Assembly (NCBI GenBank): GCA_038321965.1
Contig: JBBQFL010000019.1
Location: forward strand, 1 to 64,000
Direction: 5' to 3'
From: UKL13-2 sp038321965
Lineage (GTDB): Bacteria > Pseudomonadota > Gammaproteobacteria > Burkholderiales > Usitatibacteraceae
DNA: 64,000 bases
The translations under genes were made by a program, and so were the position numbers. Shown in pieces: positions 41,429 through 49,823 of this stretch (positions within the stretch are counted from its first letter, which is position 1; each line of letters begins with the position of its first letter). The notes under the pieces are model-generated. The model saw only the letters and a program-made list of their open reading frames with translations. It did no database searches and had not been told where the DNA came from.

Positions 41429-42703
41429 CTACAGCGAAAACGCCGCCAACTTCTTCTTCACCGCCACATTTTTCAACGTGACATACGTTGGCAACCCACC
41501 CGCATACGGCGGATATGCTTCGCCCTCAATCAGTGGTTGCAAATAGTTGCGGCATTTCTGTGTAATGTGAAAGCCATCCGCCGTGATGAAATCGCGTGGC
41601 ATTTTCTTTTCCTGATTCGCGACCTCCGATAGCGGCGCAGGAATAATTTTCCAATCGTAAGGCTTGGTCTTGACGCGCCTAATGGCGGGCATGACACCAT
41701 TCATACCTTGCACGGCATACTCGACTGCAGCCTTGCCAACCGCATAGCTCTGCAGCACATCGGTCTTGGAGGCAATGTGGCGCGCGGCACGTTGCAGATA
41801 GTCGGCGACCGCCCAGTGATTTTTCAGCTTCAATTCGCGCTTGACCATGTCGGCGATGAAGGGCGCAACGCCGCCCAGTTGAGCATGCCCGAATGCGTCT
41901 ACCAAACCGGATTCGGAGACGAATTTTCCATTTGTATTGCGAATGCCCTCAGACACACCGATGGCACAAAAGCCGACCTTTTTCACGCATGCATCCACGC
42001 GAGCGAGGAATTTTTCCGGCTCAAAGGCAATTTCGGGAAACAGCAAAATTTGTGGCGCGTCGCCGGTTTTGTCGGCGGCGAGTCCACACGCGGCCGTAAT
42101 CCAGCCAGCATGACGGCCCATCACTTCGAGCACGAAAACCTTTGTGGAGGTGCGCGCCATCGAGACCACGTCCAGCCCTGCTTCGCGCATGCTTACTGCA
42201 ACGTACTTGGCGACCGACCCGAAGCCGGGTGAACAGTCGGTAATGGGTAGATCGTTGTCCACCGTTTTTGGCACATGAACGGCGATAAGCGGATAACCCA
42301 TCGATTCACTAAGCTGGGAAATTTTTAGACAGGTATCGGCCGAGTCGCCGCCGCCGTTGTAGAAAAAGTAGCCGATGTTGTGTGCCTTGAAGACTTCGAT
42401 CAGGCGCTCATATTCGCGGCGATTGGTTTCGAGGCTCTTGAGCTTGTAGCGGCAGGAGCCGAACGCACCTGCCGGCGTGTGTCCCAGCGCTTTGATATTG
42501 GCGGCCGACTCTTTGCTGGTGTCGATCAAATCCTCAGTCAGTGCACCGATAATTCCATTGCGCCCCGCGTAGACCTTGCCGATCTTCTTCGGAAATTTCC
42601 GTGCCGTTTCAATTACGCCTTGCGCAGAAATATTGATGACTGCCGTCACACCGCCGGATTGTGCGTAGAAGGCATTGCGTACCAATCCATCTGTCTTCAT
42701 CAA
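41429..42703 (-). CDS. pfp: Pyrophosphate-dependent 6-phosphofructokinase
   Basis: 424 residues. The nucleotide site reads GGGDSADT near 117-124, with Asp at the position that is Gly in ATP-dependent enzymes, and PKTVDNDLP (Lys 146), where ATP-type enzymes have PGTIDND; both replacements are the hallmark of PPi-dependent PFK. VMGRHAGWITA and SEGIRNTNG complete the fructose-6-phosphate site. It makes fructose-1,6-bisphosphate from PPi reversibly. It follows adk at 12 bases on the minus strand. hppA in the same window also uses PPi. Confidence 0.9.
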   Translation of the reverse strand: MMKTDGLVRNAFYAQSGGVTAVINISAQGVIETARKFPKKIGKVYAGRNGIIGALTEDLIDTSKESAANIKALGHTPAGAFGSCRYKLKSLETNRREYERLIEVFKAHNIGYFFYNGGGDSADTCLKISQLSESMGYPLIAVHVPKTVDNDLPITDCSPGFGSVAKYVAVSMREAGLDVVSMARTSTKVFVLEVMGRHAGWITAACGLAADKTGDAPQILLFPEIAFEPEKFLARVDACVKKVGFCAIGVSEGIRNTNGKFVSESGLVDAFGHAQLGGVAPFIADMVKRELKLKNHWAVADYLQRAARHIASKTDVLQSYAVGKAAVEYAVQGMNGVMPAIRRVKTKPYDWKIIPAPLSEVANQEKKMPRDFITADGFHITQKCRNYLQPLIEGEAYPPYAGGLPTYVTLKNVAVKKKLAAFSL

Positions 42704-42715
42704 AACCTTTCCTGG

Positions 42716-43372
42716 CTACGCCACGAGCGCAGCAAAAATACGGTCTCTGATTTCTTCTACTTTGCCTACACCGGCCACACGCACGTAGCGCGGCGCGCCG
42801 GTGACACCGGATTTGGCCCAGTTGCCGTAGTAATCAATGAGTGGTTTGGTTTGCTCGTGATACACCGCGAGCCGCTTCTTGACTGTTACTTCTTTGTCGT
42901 CGTCGCGCTGAATCAAATCTTCGCCCGATACATCATCCTTGCCGGCGACTTTGGGTGGATTGAATTTGACGTGGTAGGTGCGACCGGAACCTGGGTGCGT
43001 GCGTCGGCCCGACATGCGCTCGACGATTTCACCATCATCAACGGCAATCTCAACCACGTAGTCAAGCTCCACGCCCGCCAATTTCATGGCGTCGGCCTGA
43101 GGAATCGTGCGGGGGAAACCGTCGAACAGGAAACCCCTGGCGCAATCGGCTTCCCGGATTCTCTCTTTGACTAGTCCGATGATGATCTCGTCCGACACCA
43201 GCGCCCCTGAATCCATGACTTTTTTCGCGGCAATGCCCATGGGTGAGCCGACCTTTACTGCCGCGCGCAACATATCGCCGGTAGAAATCTGTGGGATGCC
43301 AAATTTCTCCTTGATAAAAGTCGCTTGCGTGCCTTTGCCCGCACCCGGGCCCCCCAACAGAATCAGCCGCAT
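42716..43372 (-). CDS. adk: Adenylate kinase
   Basis: 218 residues, long type with LID domain. Motifs GGPGAGKGTQATFIKEKFG (P-loop), the ISTGDMLRAA AMP-binding segment, DGFPRTIPQADAM, and the LID R-rTHPGSGRTYHVKFNPP region. It balances AMP, ADP and ATP. It is the next-to-last gene of the exbB to pfp set on the minus strand. Confidence 0.97.
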   Translation of the reverse strand: MRLILLGGPGAGKGTQATFIKEKFGIPQISTGDMLRAAVKVGSPMGIAAKKVMDSGALVSDEIIIGLVKERIREADCARGFLFDGFPRTIPQADAMKLAGVELDYVVEIAVDDGEIVERMSGRRTHPGSGRTYHVKFNPPKVAGKDDVSGEDLIQRDDDKEVTVKKRLAVYHEQTKPLIDYYGNWAKSGVTGAPRYVRVAGVGKVEEIRDRIFAALVA

Positions 43373-43408
43373 GTCTACTCCCCAAGGTTGTTATTTTGAG
43401 CGTTCATT

Positions 43409-44179
43409 TTAACGGGAATTGCTGAACAGTCTTCGTACCCTTTGCAGGTCTTCGGGCGTATCGACGCCTGGGGCCAGCGACCCTTGCCAATGATGCACGG
43501 CGATCGCGAATCCGTGAAACATTGCACGCAATTGCTCCAGCGCTTCGACCTCCTCTGTAGGCGCTGGCGCCAGCGTCGCGTAACGTTTCAAAAACGATGC
43601 ACGATAAGCGTAGATGCCGATGTGACGCAACGCCGGGAAATTCTCTGGTAATGTTGCCGTTGACTTTAGGAATGCGTCGCGCGCGTAGGGGATTGGTGCA
43701 CGACTGAAATAGTGCGCTAGGCCGGCAGAATCGCAAACAACCTTTACGACGTTCGGATTGAAAAACTCTTCCGCGTTCGAGATTGTATGTGCAGCAGTTG
43801 CGATGGCTACTTCTGGCCTTGCTGCCAGCGTTTCGGCCACTATTGCGATCAGCTGCGGATCGATCAGTGGCTCATCGCCTTGCACATTCACCACGATGGC
43901 GTCATCTGCGAGCGCCAAGTATGCAGCGACTTCAGAAATGCGGTCGGTGCCCTGCGCATGGTCTGCTCGTGTCATCAACGCGAAGTATCCGTGTAGTTCT
44001 GCAGCCTCCTTTACATCGGCATGATCCGTTGCAATCACTACGCATTGTGCCCCGGACTTTCGTGCCTGGTCGGCCACACGCACCACCATCGGCTTACCCG
44101 CAATATCGGCCAGCGGCTTTCCCGGCAGACGGGTGGAGCCAAAGCGGGCCGGTATGACGGCGACAAACTCAATGCCCAC
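43409..44179 (-). CDS. kdsB: 3-deoxy-manno-octulosonate cytidylyltransferase
   Basis: 256 residues with FVAVIPARFGSTRLPGKPL at the CTP-binding N-terminus, CVVIATDHADV, the DAIVVNVQGDEPLIDP metal site and HIGIYAYRASFLKRYA. It activates Kdo as CMP-Kdo for lipid A-core synthesis. It follows the Trm112-like gene and lpxK, both connected to lipid A. Confidence 0.97.
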   Translation of the reverse strand: MGIEFVAVIPARFGSTRLPGKPLADIAGKPMVVRVADQARKSGAQCVVIATDHADVKEAAELHGYFALMTRADHAQGTDRISEVAAYLALADDAIVVNVQGDEPLIDPQLIAIVAETLAARPEVAIATAAHTISNAEEFFNPNVVKVVCDSAGLAHYFSRAPIPYARDAFLKSTATLPENFPALRHIGIYAYRASFLKRYATLAPAPTEEVEALEQLRAMFHGFAIAVHHWQGSLAPGVDTPEDLQRVRRLFSNSR

Positions 44180-44209
44180 AAGTTTCCTTCGCTGCCAGCA
44201 CAGCGACAG

Positions 44210-44398
44210 CTACCCGCGCACCTCTTCCGCTTTTAGCTCCCTTGCCTCATCGGCCAGCATGACCGGGATACCATCGCGGATGGGGTAGGCCAATCGAGCT
44301 GAGTAAGAGATAAGCTCGGACTTGTCGGTCGACATGGTCAATGGTCCCTTTGTAACCGGACAAACAAGAATTTCGAGGAGCTTTGGATCGAGCGACAT
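44210..44398 (-). CDS. ycaR: Trm112-like (YcaR/UPF0434) protein
   Basis: 62 residues: LLEILVCPVTKGPLTMS, ELISYSARLAYPIRDGIPVML and EEVRG, the standard pattern of the small Trm112-like proteins found between lpxK and kdsB in proteobacteria. Only one of the zinc-knuckle Cys residues is visible. It lies 10 bases after lpxK. Function is not well defined. Confidence 0.9.
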   Translation of the reverse strand: MSLDPKLLEILVCPVTKGPLTMSTDKSELISYSARLAYPIRDGIPVMLADEARELKAEEVRG

Positions 44399-44408
44399 GG
44401 TTTGGCTT

Positions 44409-45452
44409 TCAGTGGAAAAGTTTCTTCGTCACGAATTCAAAAAATTCTTCCGGCAACACGGCATCCACACGCATAAACCACATTCGATCGTCAGCGAACG
44501 AGCCACATTTTACCGCGTCTTTTTCCGTCATCAGTATTATCCCCGCATGTGGTCCAGGCATGTCTTGGGCAGAATATTTGTGGTGATCCGGAAACGCTTG
44601 TGATCCGGTCAACACAAATCCCAATGCGCGGAGGTGGGAAAAAAAACGCTGTGGATGGCCGGTGCCCGCCAGTGCATGAATTCGGTTTTCTTGAAATTCA
44701 GTCAACGCTTCGTCCACTTGCAATCGGCACTGTGTTTTGACATTGATGAACATCTCATTTGCCAACTCCATGTGAAATGTCGGTGGCGAGCAGGAAATCG
44801 ACATTGCGCTCTTGTTGCTCTGGCCATTCATGACGATGGCATCGATTGAGTTCAAGCGCGACGGCGGCTCGCGAAGCGGTCCAGCAGGAAGCATGGCGCC
44901 GTTGCCGAGACCGCGCGCGCCATCGATGACGCAGATTTCAATATCACGCTGTAGGGCATAGTGTTGCAGACCGTCATCGCTGACGATCGCGTTGACTTGC
45001 GGGTATTTAAGCAACAGCTGTTCTACCGCTTTGAAACGGTCACCGCAGGCGAACACGGGAACACCAGACCGGTTGGCGAGCAAACTTGCTTCATCGCTCA
45101 TCAAAGCGCCAGTTTCGCTTCCAGGCATGATTTGGACCGCATCTTTGCCTGCCCAGCTGGCTTCGCGTTGATAACCCCGCGTCACAATTCCGCAGTGCAG
45201 CCCTCGCTCTTTTAGCGCTGCCGCCAACGCCAGTACCAGCGGCGTCTTGCCGGTACCGCCGACGGTGATATTACCAACCACGATTACAGGGACGCCGACA
45301 ACGTGCGACTTCAGCAGGCCCGAACTAAACGCACCGCGACGAATGCCCACCAGCAATCTGAACAGCCACGAAACCGGCCTGAGCAGAATTTGCCAGGCAC
45401 TGCTACGTTGCCACTCACTGGTAAGCCACGCTTCCATTTGGGAAATGGGCAA
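44409..45452 (-). CDS. lpxK: Tetraacyldisaccharide 4'-kinase
   Basis: 347 residues. It has an N-terminal membrane-associated stretch, the P-loop VVGNITVGGTGKTPLVLALA (about 56-75), EASLLANRSGVPVFAC, NAIVSDDGLQHYALQRDIEICVIDGARGLGNG and GPLREPPSRL. It phosphorylates the lipid A precursor at the inner membrane. It follows exbD on the same strand after 15 bases. Confidence 0.95.
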   Translation of the reverse strand: MPISQMEAWLTSEWQRSSAWQILLRPVSWLFRLLVGIRRGAFSSGLLKSHVVGVPVIVVGNITVGGTGKTPLVLALAAALKERGLHCGIVTRGYQREASWAGKDAVQIMPGSETGALMSDEASLLANRSGVPVFACGDRFKAVEQLLLKYPQVNAIVSDDGLQHYALQRDIEICVIDGARGLGNGAMLPAGPLREPPSRLNSIDAIVMNGQSNKSAMSISCSPPTFHMELANEMFINVKTQCRLQVDEALTEFQENRIHALAGTGHPQRFFSHLRALGFVLTGSQAFPDHHKYSAQDMPGPHAGIILMTEKDAVKCGSFADDRMWFMRVDAVLPEEFFEFVTKKLFH

Positions 45453-45467
45453 AAAAAGGGCAGCCCG

Positions 45468-45899
45468 CTATTTGCCGGCGGCTTTTGCCTGTGTGGTGAA
45501 TGAAATCTTGGTGAACCCGACGAGCCGTGCGGCTTCCATGATGTTGACGACAGCCTGATGCGTGGCACCGGCATCGGCGCCAATGGCGATGACGGGATCT
45601 TTCATGCTCGCCGTCGCTGCAGTTTCGCGCAAGACATTTGAAAACGCTTCAACACTGTTAAATATGACCGGCGTGTTGTTGACTGAATACTTGCCGCCGT
45701 TATCCACACCGATATTGATAACCTGTGGCCGGTCTGGCGCCTTTTCGGCGCTGGCTTCAGGCAAATTTATTTGCAATTCGGCGTACTTGGAATACGTCGT
45801 CGTCACCATCAGAAAGATGAGAATGACCAGCAGCAGATCTATTAGCGGGATGAAGTTAATTTCAGGCTCTTCACGCTTTCTGCCCCTCTTGAAATTCAC
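45468..45899 (-). CDS. exbD: ExbD/TolR-type proton-channel subunit
   Basis: 143 residues. One membrane helix with the proton-relay Asp in INFIPLIDLLLVILIFLMVTTTYSK, then a periplasmic domain. With ExbB it makes the motor that energises TonB. Its ATG overlaps the exbB stop by four bases (ATGA). Confidence 0.92.
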   Translation of the reverse strand: MNFKRGRKREEPEINFIPLIDLLLVILIFLMVTTTYSKYAELQINLPEASAEKAPDRPQVINIGVDNGGKYSVNNTPVIFNSVEAFSNVLRETAATASMKDPVIAIGADAGATHQAVVNIMEAARLVGFTKISFTTQAKAAGK

Positions 45900-46543
45900 G
45901 CGCGATCACCGTGAAGTGTCTCCACCAAACGAATACCTTGCTGCTCCATGTCGACAACCATTACGTCAACTTTGCTGCGAAAGTGACGGTAAAAGATCAG
46001 CGCTGGGATCGCGACGGCAATGCCACCGGCCGTGTTGTATAGGGCAACAGAAATACCGTGCGCCAATTGCGCCGGGTTGGCGCCCTGCGTGCCTGACGCA
46101 CCAAAGATGTCGATCATCCCGATCACCGTACCAAATAGCCCCAGCAATGGCGCGACGGTTGCGATCGTACCAAGGCCATTCAAGAAGCGCTCCATATCCA
46201 CCATCACCGCGCGGCCCGCTTCTTCCATCGACTCCTTCATTACGTCACGCGAACTCTTGACATTGGCGATACCCGCTGCAAAGACACGTCCGAGCAATGA
46301 ATTGTCGTTCAGTTTGGTAACAAGCTCCGGCGTGGCGCCGGCAGCGCGAAAGGCCTGGATGGTATCCTGAAATAAATTCGGCGGTAGTACTGAGCTACGC
46401 CGCAGCGTCCAGAATCGTTCACCAATAATGGCCAGGCAGATTACGGAACAAAGTACGATAAACCAGATGGGCCAGCCTGCGGCCTGAATGATTGAAAGCA
46501 AACGAAACTCCCTGCTTTTACGTTGATGATTTGGGGATGACAC
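45896..46543 (-). CDS. exbB: ExbB/TolQ-type proton-channel subunit
   Basis: 215 residues, three membrane helices: WPIWFIVLCSVICLAIIGERFW, GLGTIATVAPLLGLFGTVIGMIDIFG, and HGISVALYNTAGGIAVAIPALIFY, which forms the channel with the conserved Thr and Gly residues. It is the first gene of the minus-strand set exbB-exbD-lpxK-ycaR-kdsB-adk-pfp. Given the lpxK neighbour, it may support envelope functions, and TonB at 37.1 kb is a possible partner. Confidence 0.93.
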   Translation of the reverse strand: MSSPNHQRKSREFRLLSIIQAAGWPIWFIVLCSVICLAIIGERFWTLRRSSVLPPNLFQDTIQAFRAAGATPELVTKLNDNSLLGRVFAAGIANVKSSRDVMKESMEEAGRAVMVDMERFLNGLGTIATVAPLLGLFGTVIGMIDIFGASGTQGANPAQLAHGISVALYNTAGGIAVAIPALIFYRHFRSKVDVMVVDMEQQGIRLVETLHGDRA

Positions 46544-47080
46544 TTACCACCGGGTGTAAGCGAATTCGTCCAATGTGCCCGCACTTTAGCCTAAGCAATA
46601 CCGGTCTTACAAGCGGCGCTTGCAGTCTACACCACGCAAAACCGGATCGCATGGGAAGTACATTTTGGTGGTGTCATTGGCGCGAAAAACGGCTAAAAAC
46701 ACTGAAAATTATCGCAAAGATTTTTTGTAAACAGTCATGCGGCGCGTTTTCACGGCAATGCTCCGAACCACGCTAACGGCGAGTATTGACGCGGCGTCTA
46801 CTCAAACCTCCGCGCCGGCAAAGGCTAATTGACGCATTTCGTGATTTCATCCACAAAGCTTGTGGATAACTCTGTGTGTTGACCATGATGAGTGATGCTA
46901 AGTCATGAAACTGTAACGCTTTTTTCTCGACCGCTCAAAAAATGCACTTTGATAACTTGAGTATTTTCAATAACTTATGAAAACTCCCCCATTGGCAGCG
47001 CGACGCCGCGGGATGATGTGTGGCGGGCCCTGCGGAGATCATGGTTCACACTCGATGAGTCGCGATGGTAGCATCGCGCC
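46544..47080. other. Divergent intergenic region of exbB and xseA
   Basis: 537 bases, no convincing gene. It must hold promoters for both divergent genes. It contains the DnaA-box-like inverted pair at 46847-46869 and an A+T-rich stretch around 46910-46980. Open frames in it lack plausible starts and products. Confidence 0.5.
46847..46869. promoter_or_regulatory. Inverted pair of DnaA-box-like sequences
   Basis: tgtggataa (46861-46869) is a perfect reverse copy of the DnaA consensus TTATCCACA; tcatccaca (46847-46855) matches 8 of 9 in the other orientation. Together they form an 8-base inverted repeat with an agc spacer (46849-46867). Could control xseA or exbB in response to DnaA, or be chance. 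Confidence 0.5.
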
Positions 47081-48487
47081 ATGCTCCTCAAACCGCCTGA
47101 AAAATATTCACTCGACGTTGCAAATGACGACGTTGTAGTACCCACCGCGGCAACCGGGCACGCCGGGCAACTCCCCATCTCGGTCACCGAACTCAATCGC
47201 CGCACTCGAAACCTGATCGAGGCGCGGTTTGAGTTGTTGTGGGTTTCCGGTGAAATTTCCAATTTGATCCGCGCGGCAAGTGGTCATTACTATTTTGTTT
47301 TGAAGGATGATATTGCGCAGGTTCGGTGTGTCATGTTTCGAAATCGCGCTACTGCACTCACCTTCAAACCGGAAAATGGCACGCAGGTTGATGTCCGTGC
47401 CCTGCCGTCGCTGTATGAGGCGCGGGGTGAATTCCAGCTCGGTGTGGAGGGCATGCGACGCGCTGGACTTGGCGCTCTATTCGAAGCGTTTGAGCAGTTG
47501 AAAGCGAAGCTCAACGGCGAGGGCCTATTCGACGCGGCGCGGAAACGTCCGTTGCCGTCTTTTCCGAGGCGCGTAGGAATCGTGACGTCGTTACAAGCCG
47601 CGGCATTGAGGGATGTACTGACGACACTAAATCGCCGCGCTCCGATGATCGAAGTCATCGTTTATCCAACTGCCGTTCAGGGAGCCAGTGCCCCACAGGA
47701 AATTGCCAAAGCAATCGATACGGCGTGCTCGCGACGTGAAGTCGAGGTCCTTGTCATATGCCGAGGCGGTGGCAGCATTGAAGATTTGTGGTCGTTAAAT
47801 GCCGAAGTTGTTGCGAGGGCGATTGCACGCCTGCAGAACCTGACGGATATCCCGGTGGTGTCGGGCGTGGGCCACGAAACCGACTTCACCATTTGCGATT
47901 TCGTCGCTGATCAGCGTGCACCGACGCCCACGGCAGCGGCGGAAATGATCTCGCCTGATTCCGCGCAAATGCGGGCGTCGGTGCAGGCTACTCGTACCGC
48001 CATTTCGCGTGCACTGCGCCGATCCATGGACAGCGCCTATCAGCGCGTGGATCGTGCTCATCGCCGCTTGTTTTCACCGCAGGATCATATTGACCGGGAA
48101 CGTGATCGTCTTGGCCGACTGATTGCCCAATTGCGACACGCCTTGCATGCCCGCGTGGATCGGGCAGCGTTTGCGACTGCGCTGCTCACGCAACGCATCT
48201 TGCCGCATCGTCCTGACCCGATTATGCAGTTGGCGGCGCTACGTCAGCGAGGAGTGGATCTCAAATCTGCAGCTCATAGAGTGTTATCCAATGACGCTTC
48301 CCAGCTTCAAGGTCTCGCAAAGGCGTTGCAGTTGCTGGCGCCGACGCGTGTACTGGAACGCGGTTACAGCATCGTTGAGCACAACGGCCTGATCCTCCGC
48401 GACTGCGCCGATGTCCGAAGCGGCGATATCATCGCCGTGCGGGTGGCTCGTGGTCAGCTCACCGCTGAAGTGCTTCCGGATACGTGA
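47081..48487 (+). CDS. xseA: Exodeoxyribonuclease VII large subunit
   Basis: 468 residues. OB-fold N-terminus (ISVTELNRRTRNLIEARFELLWVSGEISNLIRAASGHYYFVLKDD), central catalytic domain with RVGIVTSLQAAALRDVLTTLNRRAPMIEVIVYPTAVQG, CRGGGSIEDLWSLN and VVSGVGHETDFTICDFVADQRAPTPTAAAE, then a coiled-coil and the C-terminal ERGYSIVEHNG region. It degrades single-stranded DNA with XseB (not in this window). It stands divergent from exbB. Confidence 0.95.
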   Translation: MLLKPPEKYSLDVANDDVVVPTAATGHAGQLPISVTELNRRTRNLIEARFELLWVSGEISNLIRAASGHYYFVLKDDIAQVRCVMFRNRATALTFKPENGTQVDVRALPSLYEARGEFQLGVEGMRRAGLGALFEAFEQLKAKLNGEGLFDAARKRPLPSFPRRVGIVTSLQAAALRDVLTTLNRRAPMIEVIVYPTAVQGASAPQEIAKAIDTACSRREVEVLVICRGGGSIEDLWSLNAEVVARAIARLQNLTDIPVVSGVGHETDFTICDFVADQRAPTPTAAAEMISPDSAQMRASVQATRTAISRALRRSMDSAYQRVDRAHRRLFSPQDHIDRERDRLGRLIAQLRHALHARVDRAAFATALLTQRILPHRPDPIMQLAALRQRGVDLKSAAHRVLSNDASQLQGLAKALQLLAPTRVLERGYSIVEHNGLILRDCADVRSGDIIAVRVARGQLTAEVLPDT

Positions 48488-48569
48488 GCGTTGCGTCACA
48501 GCTTGCAAGCGCCCACCGGTAAGCGTAAATTTGTCCGTCCGAACAACAGAATAAAATTTGGAGGATGAA

Positions 48570-48797
48570 ATGGCGAAGAAAGCAAAGGACGAGAGTTCAC
48601 TTTACAAAGTCATCGAACTTGTCGGCACCAGCAGCGTTTCCTGGGCTGATGCTGCAAAGAATGCAGTCAAATCAGCATCCAAGACGCTTCGGGATGTGCG
48701 TGTCGCAGAAGTTTCCAAGCTCGACGTGAAAGTAGACAAAGACGGCGAGCTGACATTTCGGGCGAAGATGAAGTTGTCGTTCAAGTATCAGGGCTAG
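48570..48797 (+). CDS. Dodecin-family protein lacking the flavin-stacking residues
   Basis: 75 residues from the ATG at 48570, preceded by GGAGG. It has the dodecin opening YKVIELVGTSSVSWADAAKNAV, a long helix, and the paired strands RVAEVSKLDVKV and TFRAKMKLSFKYQ. In flavin-binding dodecins the Trp at the start of the second strand (xVxWxEV) and a Gln in the third strand stack on flavin; here these positions look like Val and Arg. I infer the dodecamer fold, with a ligand other than flavin or with none. It lies between xseA and the convergent miaA. Confidence 0.8.
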   Translation: MAKKAKDESSLYKVIELVGTSSVSWADAAKNAVKSASKTLRDVRVAEVSKLDVKVDKDGELTFRAKMKLSFKYQG

Positions 48798-48863
48798 CTC
48801 GACGGTTTTAATCAAATCACGCCGAGCCGCACCTACGTTTGGCCGGCGTGATGACGAGTTGCG

Positions 48864-49805
48864 TCACGTCTTCTGCAGAAAATTATCTACTTGTTCCATC
48901 ACACGCTGCGTCATGTCGTGTTGTAGGAAGTCAAACGGCTGCACATCGGGCATCGCCCGCAGCCAGGTAAGCTGACGCTTGGCCAGTTGGCGCGTCGCTG
49001 CTAGGCCTTTTTCGCGCATGCTCGCCTCGTCGATTTCGCCTTCAAGAAATTGCCAAGCCTGGCGATAGCCAACGCAGCGCATCGATGGCATATCGCTAGT
49101 TAGTTTATAGCGTTCTCGCAAAGAAACGACCTCATCGATTAGTCCCGCGCTGAGCATCCTGTCAAACCGGATCGCAATGCGTTCATGCAGGACTGTGCGG
49201 GACCCTGCGGTCAGGCAAATTTTCAACGTTTCAAATCGAAACTGGTGCTGTTGCGCATGTCGCATCTGCAGCTCTGAAATGCGTGTGCCAGTCAACTGAA
49301 AGACTTCCAATGCACGTTGAATCCGCTGTGCGTCAGCTGGCTTCAGCCGCGCAGCCGTCGCGGGGTCGATTCGCGCGAGCTCGGCGTGCATCGCCGGCCA
49401 ACCCTCCTGCAGCGCACGTGCAGCGAGCGCCGTCCGCACCACTGTATCCGCTTCCGGCAAATCGGACAGCCCCTCAAGCAGCGCTTTCACATACAGCATG
49501 GTGCCACCCACGAGCAACGGAATCTTTCCATGTGCGCCGATACGCGCGATTGCATTCAACGCGTCAGCGCAAAATCGTGCAGCCGAGTAACTGTCAGTCG
49601 GGTCGATCAGATCGATCAAATGATGCGGATATTTTTGCAACGTTTCAACGTCCGGTTTTGCGGTGCCGATATTCATGCTGCGGTAAACCAGCGCGGAATC
49701 AACGCTGACGATCTCTAACGGGAAACGATCAACTAGATTCATCGCCAGCTGCGTCTTGCCGGACGCAGTTGGGCCGACGACGAAAATCACGAGCGGCAGT
49801 TTCAA
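48864..49805 (-). CDS. miaA: tRNA dimethylallyltransferase
   Basis: 313 residues. P-loop VVGPTASGKTQLAMNLV, SVDSALVYRSMNIGTAKP, HHLIDLIDPTDSYSAARFC, VGGTMLYVKALLEG and MRCVGYRQAWQFLEG, the standard MiaA set. It adds dimethylallyl to A37 of tRNAs that read UNN codons. It follows mutL on the same strand after 18 bases, as in many proteobacteria. Confidence 0.96.
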   Translation of the reverse strand: MKLPLVIFVVGPTASGKTQLAMNLVDRFPLEIVSVDSALVYRSMNIGTAKPDVETLQKYPHHLIDLIDPTDSYSAARFCADALNAIARIGAHGKIPLLVGGTMLYVKALLEGLSDLPEADTVVRTALAARALQEGWPAMHAELARIDPATAARLKPADAQRIQRALEVFQLTGTRISELQMRHAQQHQFRFETLKICLTAGSRTVLHERIAIRFDRMLSAGLIDEVVSLRERYKLTSDMPSMRCVGYRQAWQFLEGEIDEASMREKGLAATRQLAKRQLTWLRAMPDVQPFDFLQHDMTQRVMEQVDNFLQKT

Positions 49806-49823
49806 GGGAATCGACCGCGCAAC

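Noticed and set aside
46492..46776. 94-codon plus-strand frame before xseA
   Set aside because: Overlaps the exbB start, has no ribosome binding site and no recognisable pattern.
48815..48852. Hairpin atcacgcc...ggcgtgat between the dodecin and miaA
   Set aside because: The arms pair but no T run follows in either direction, so I do not call it a terminator.
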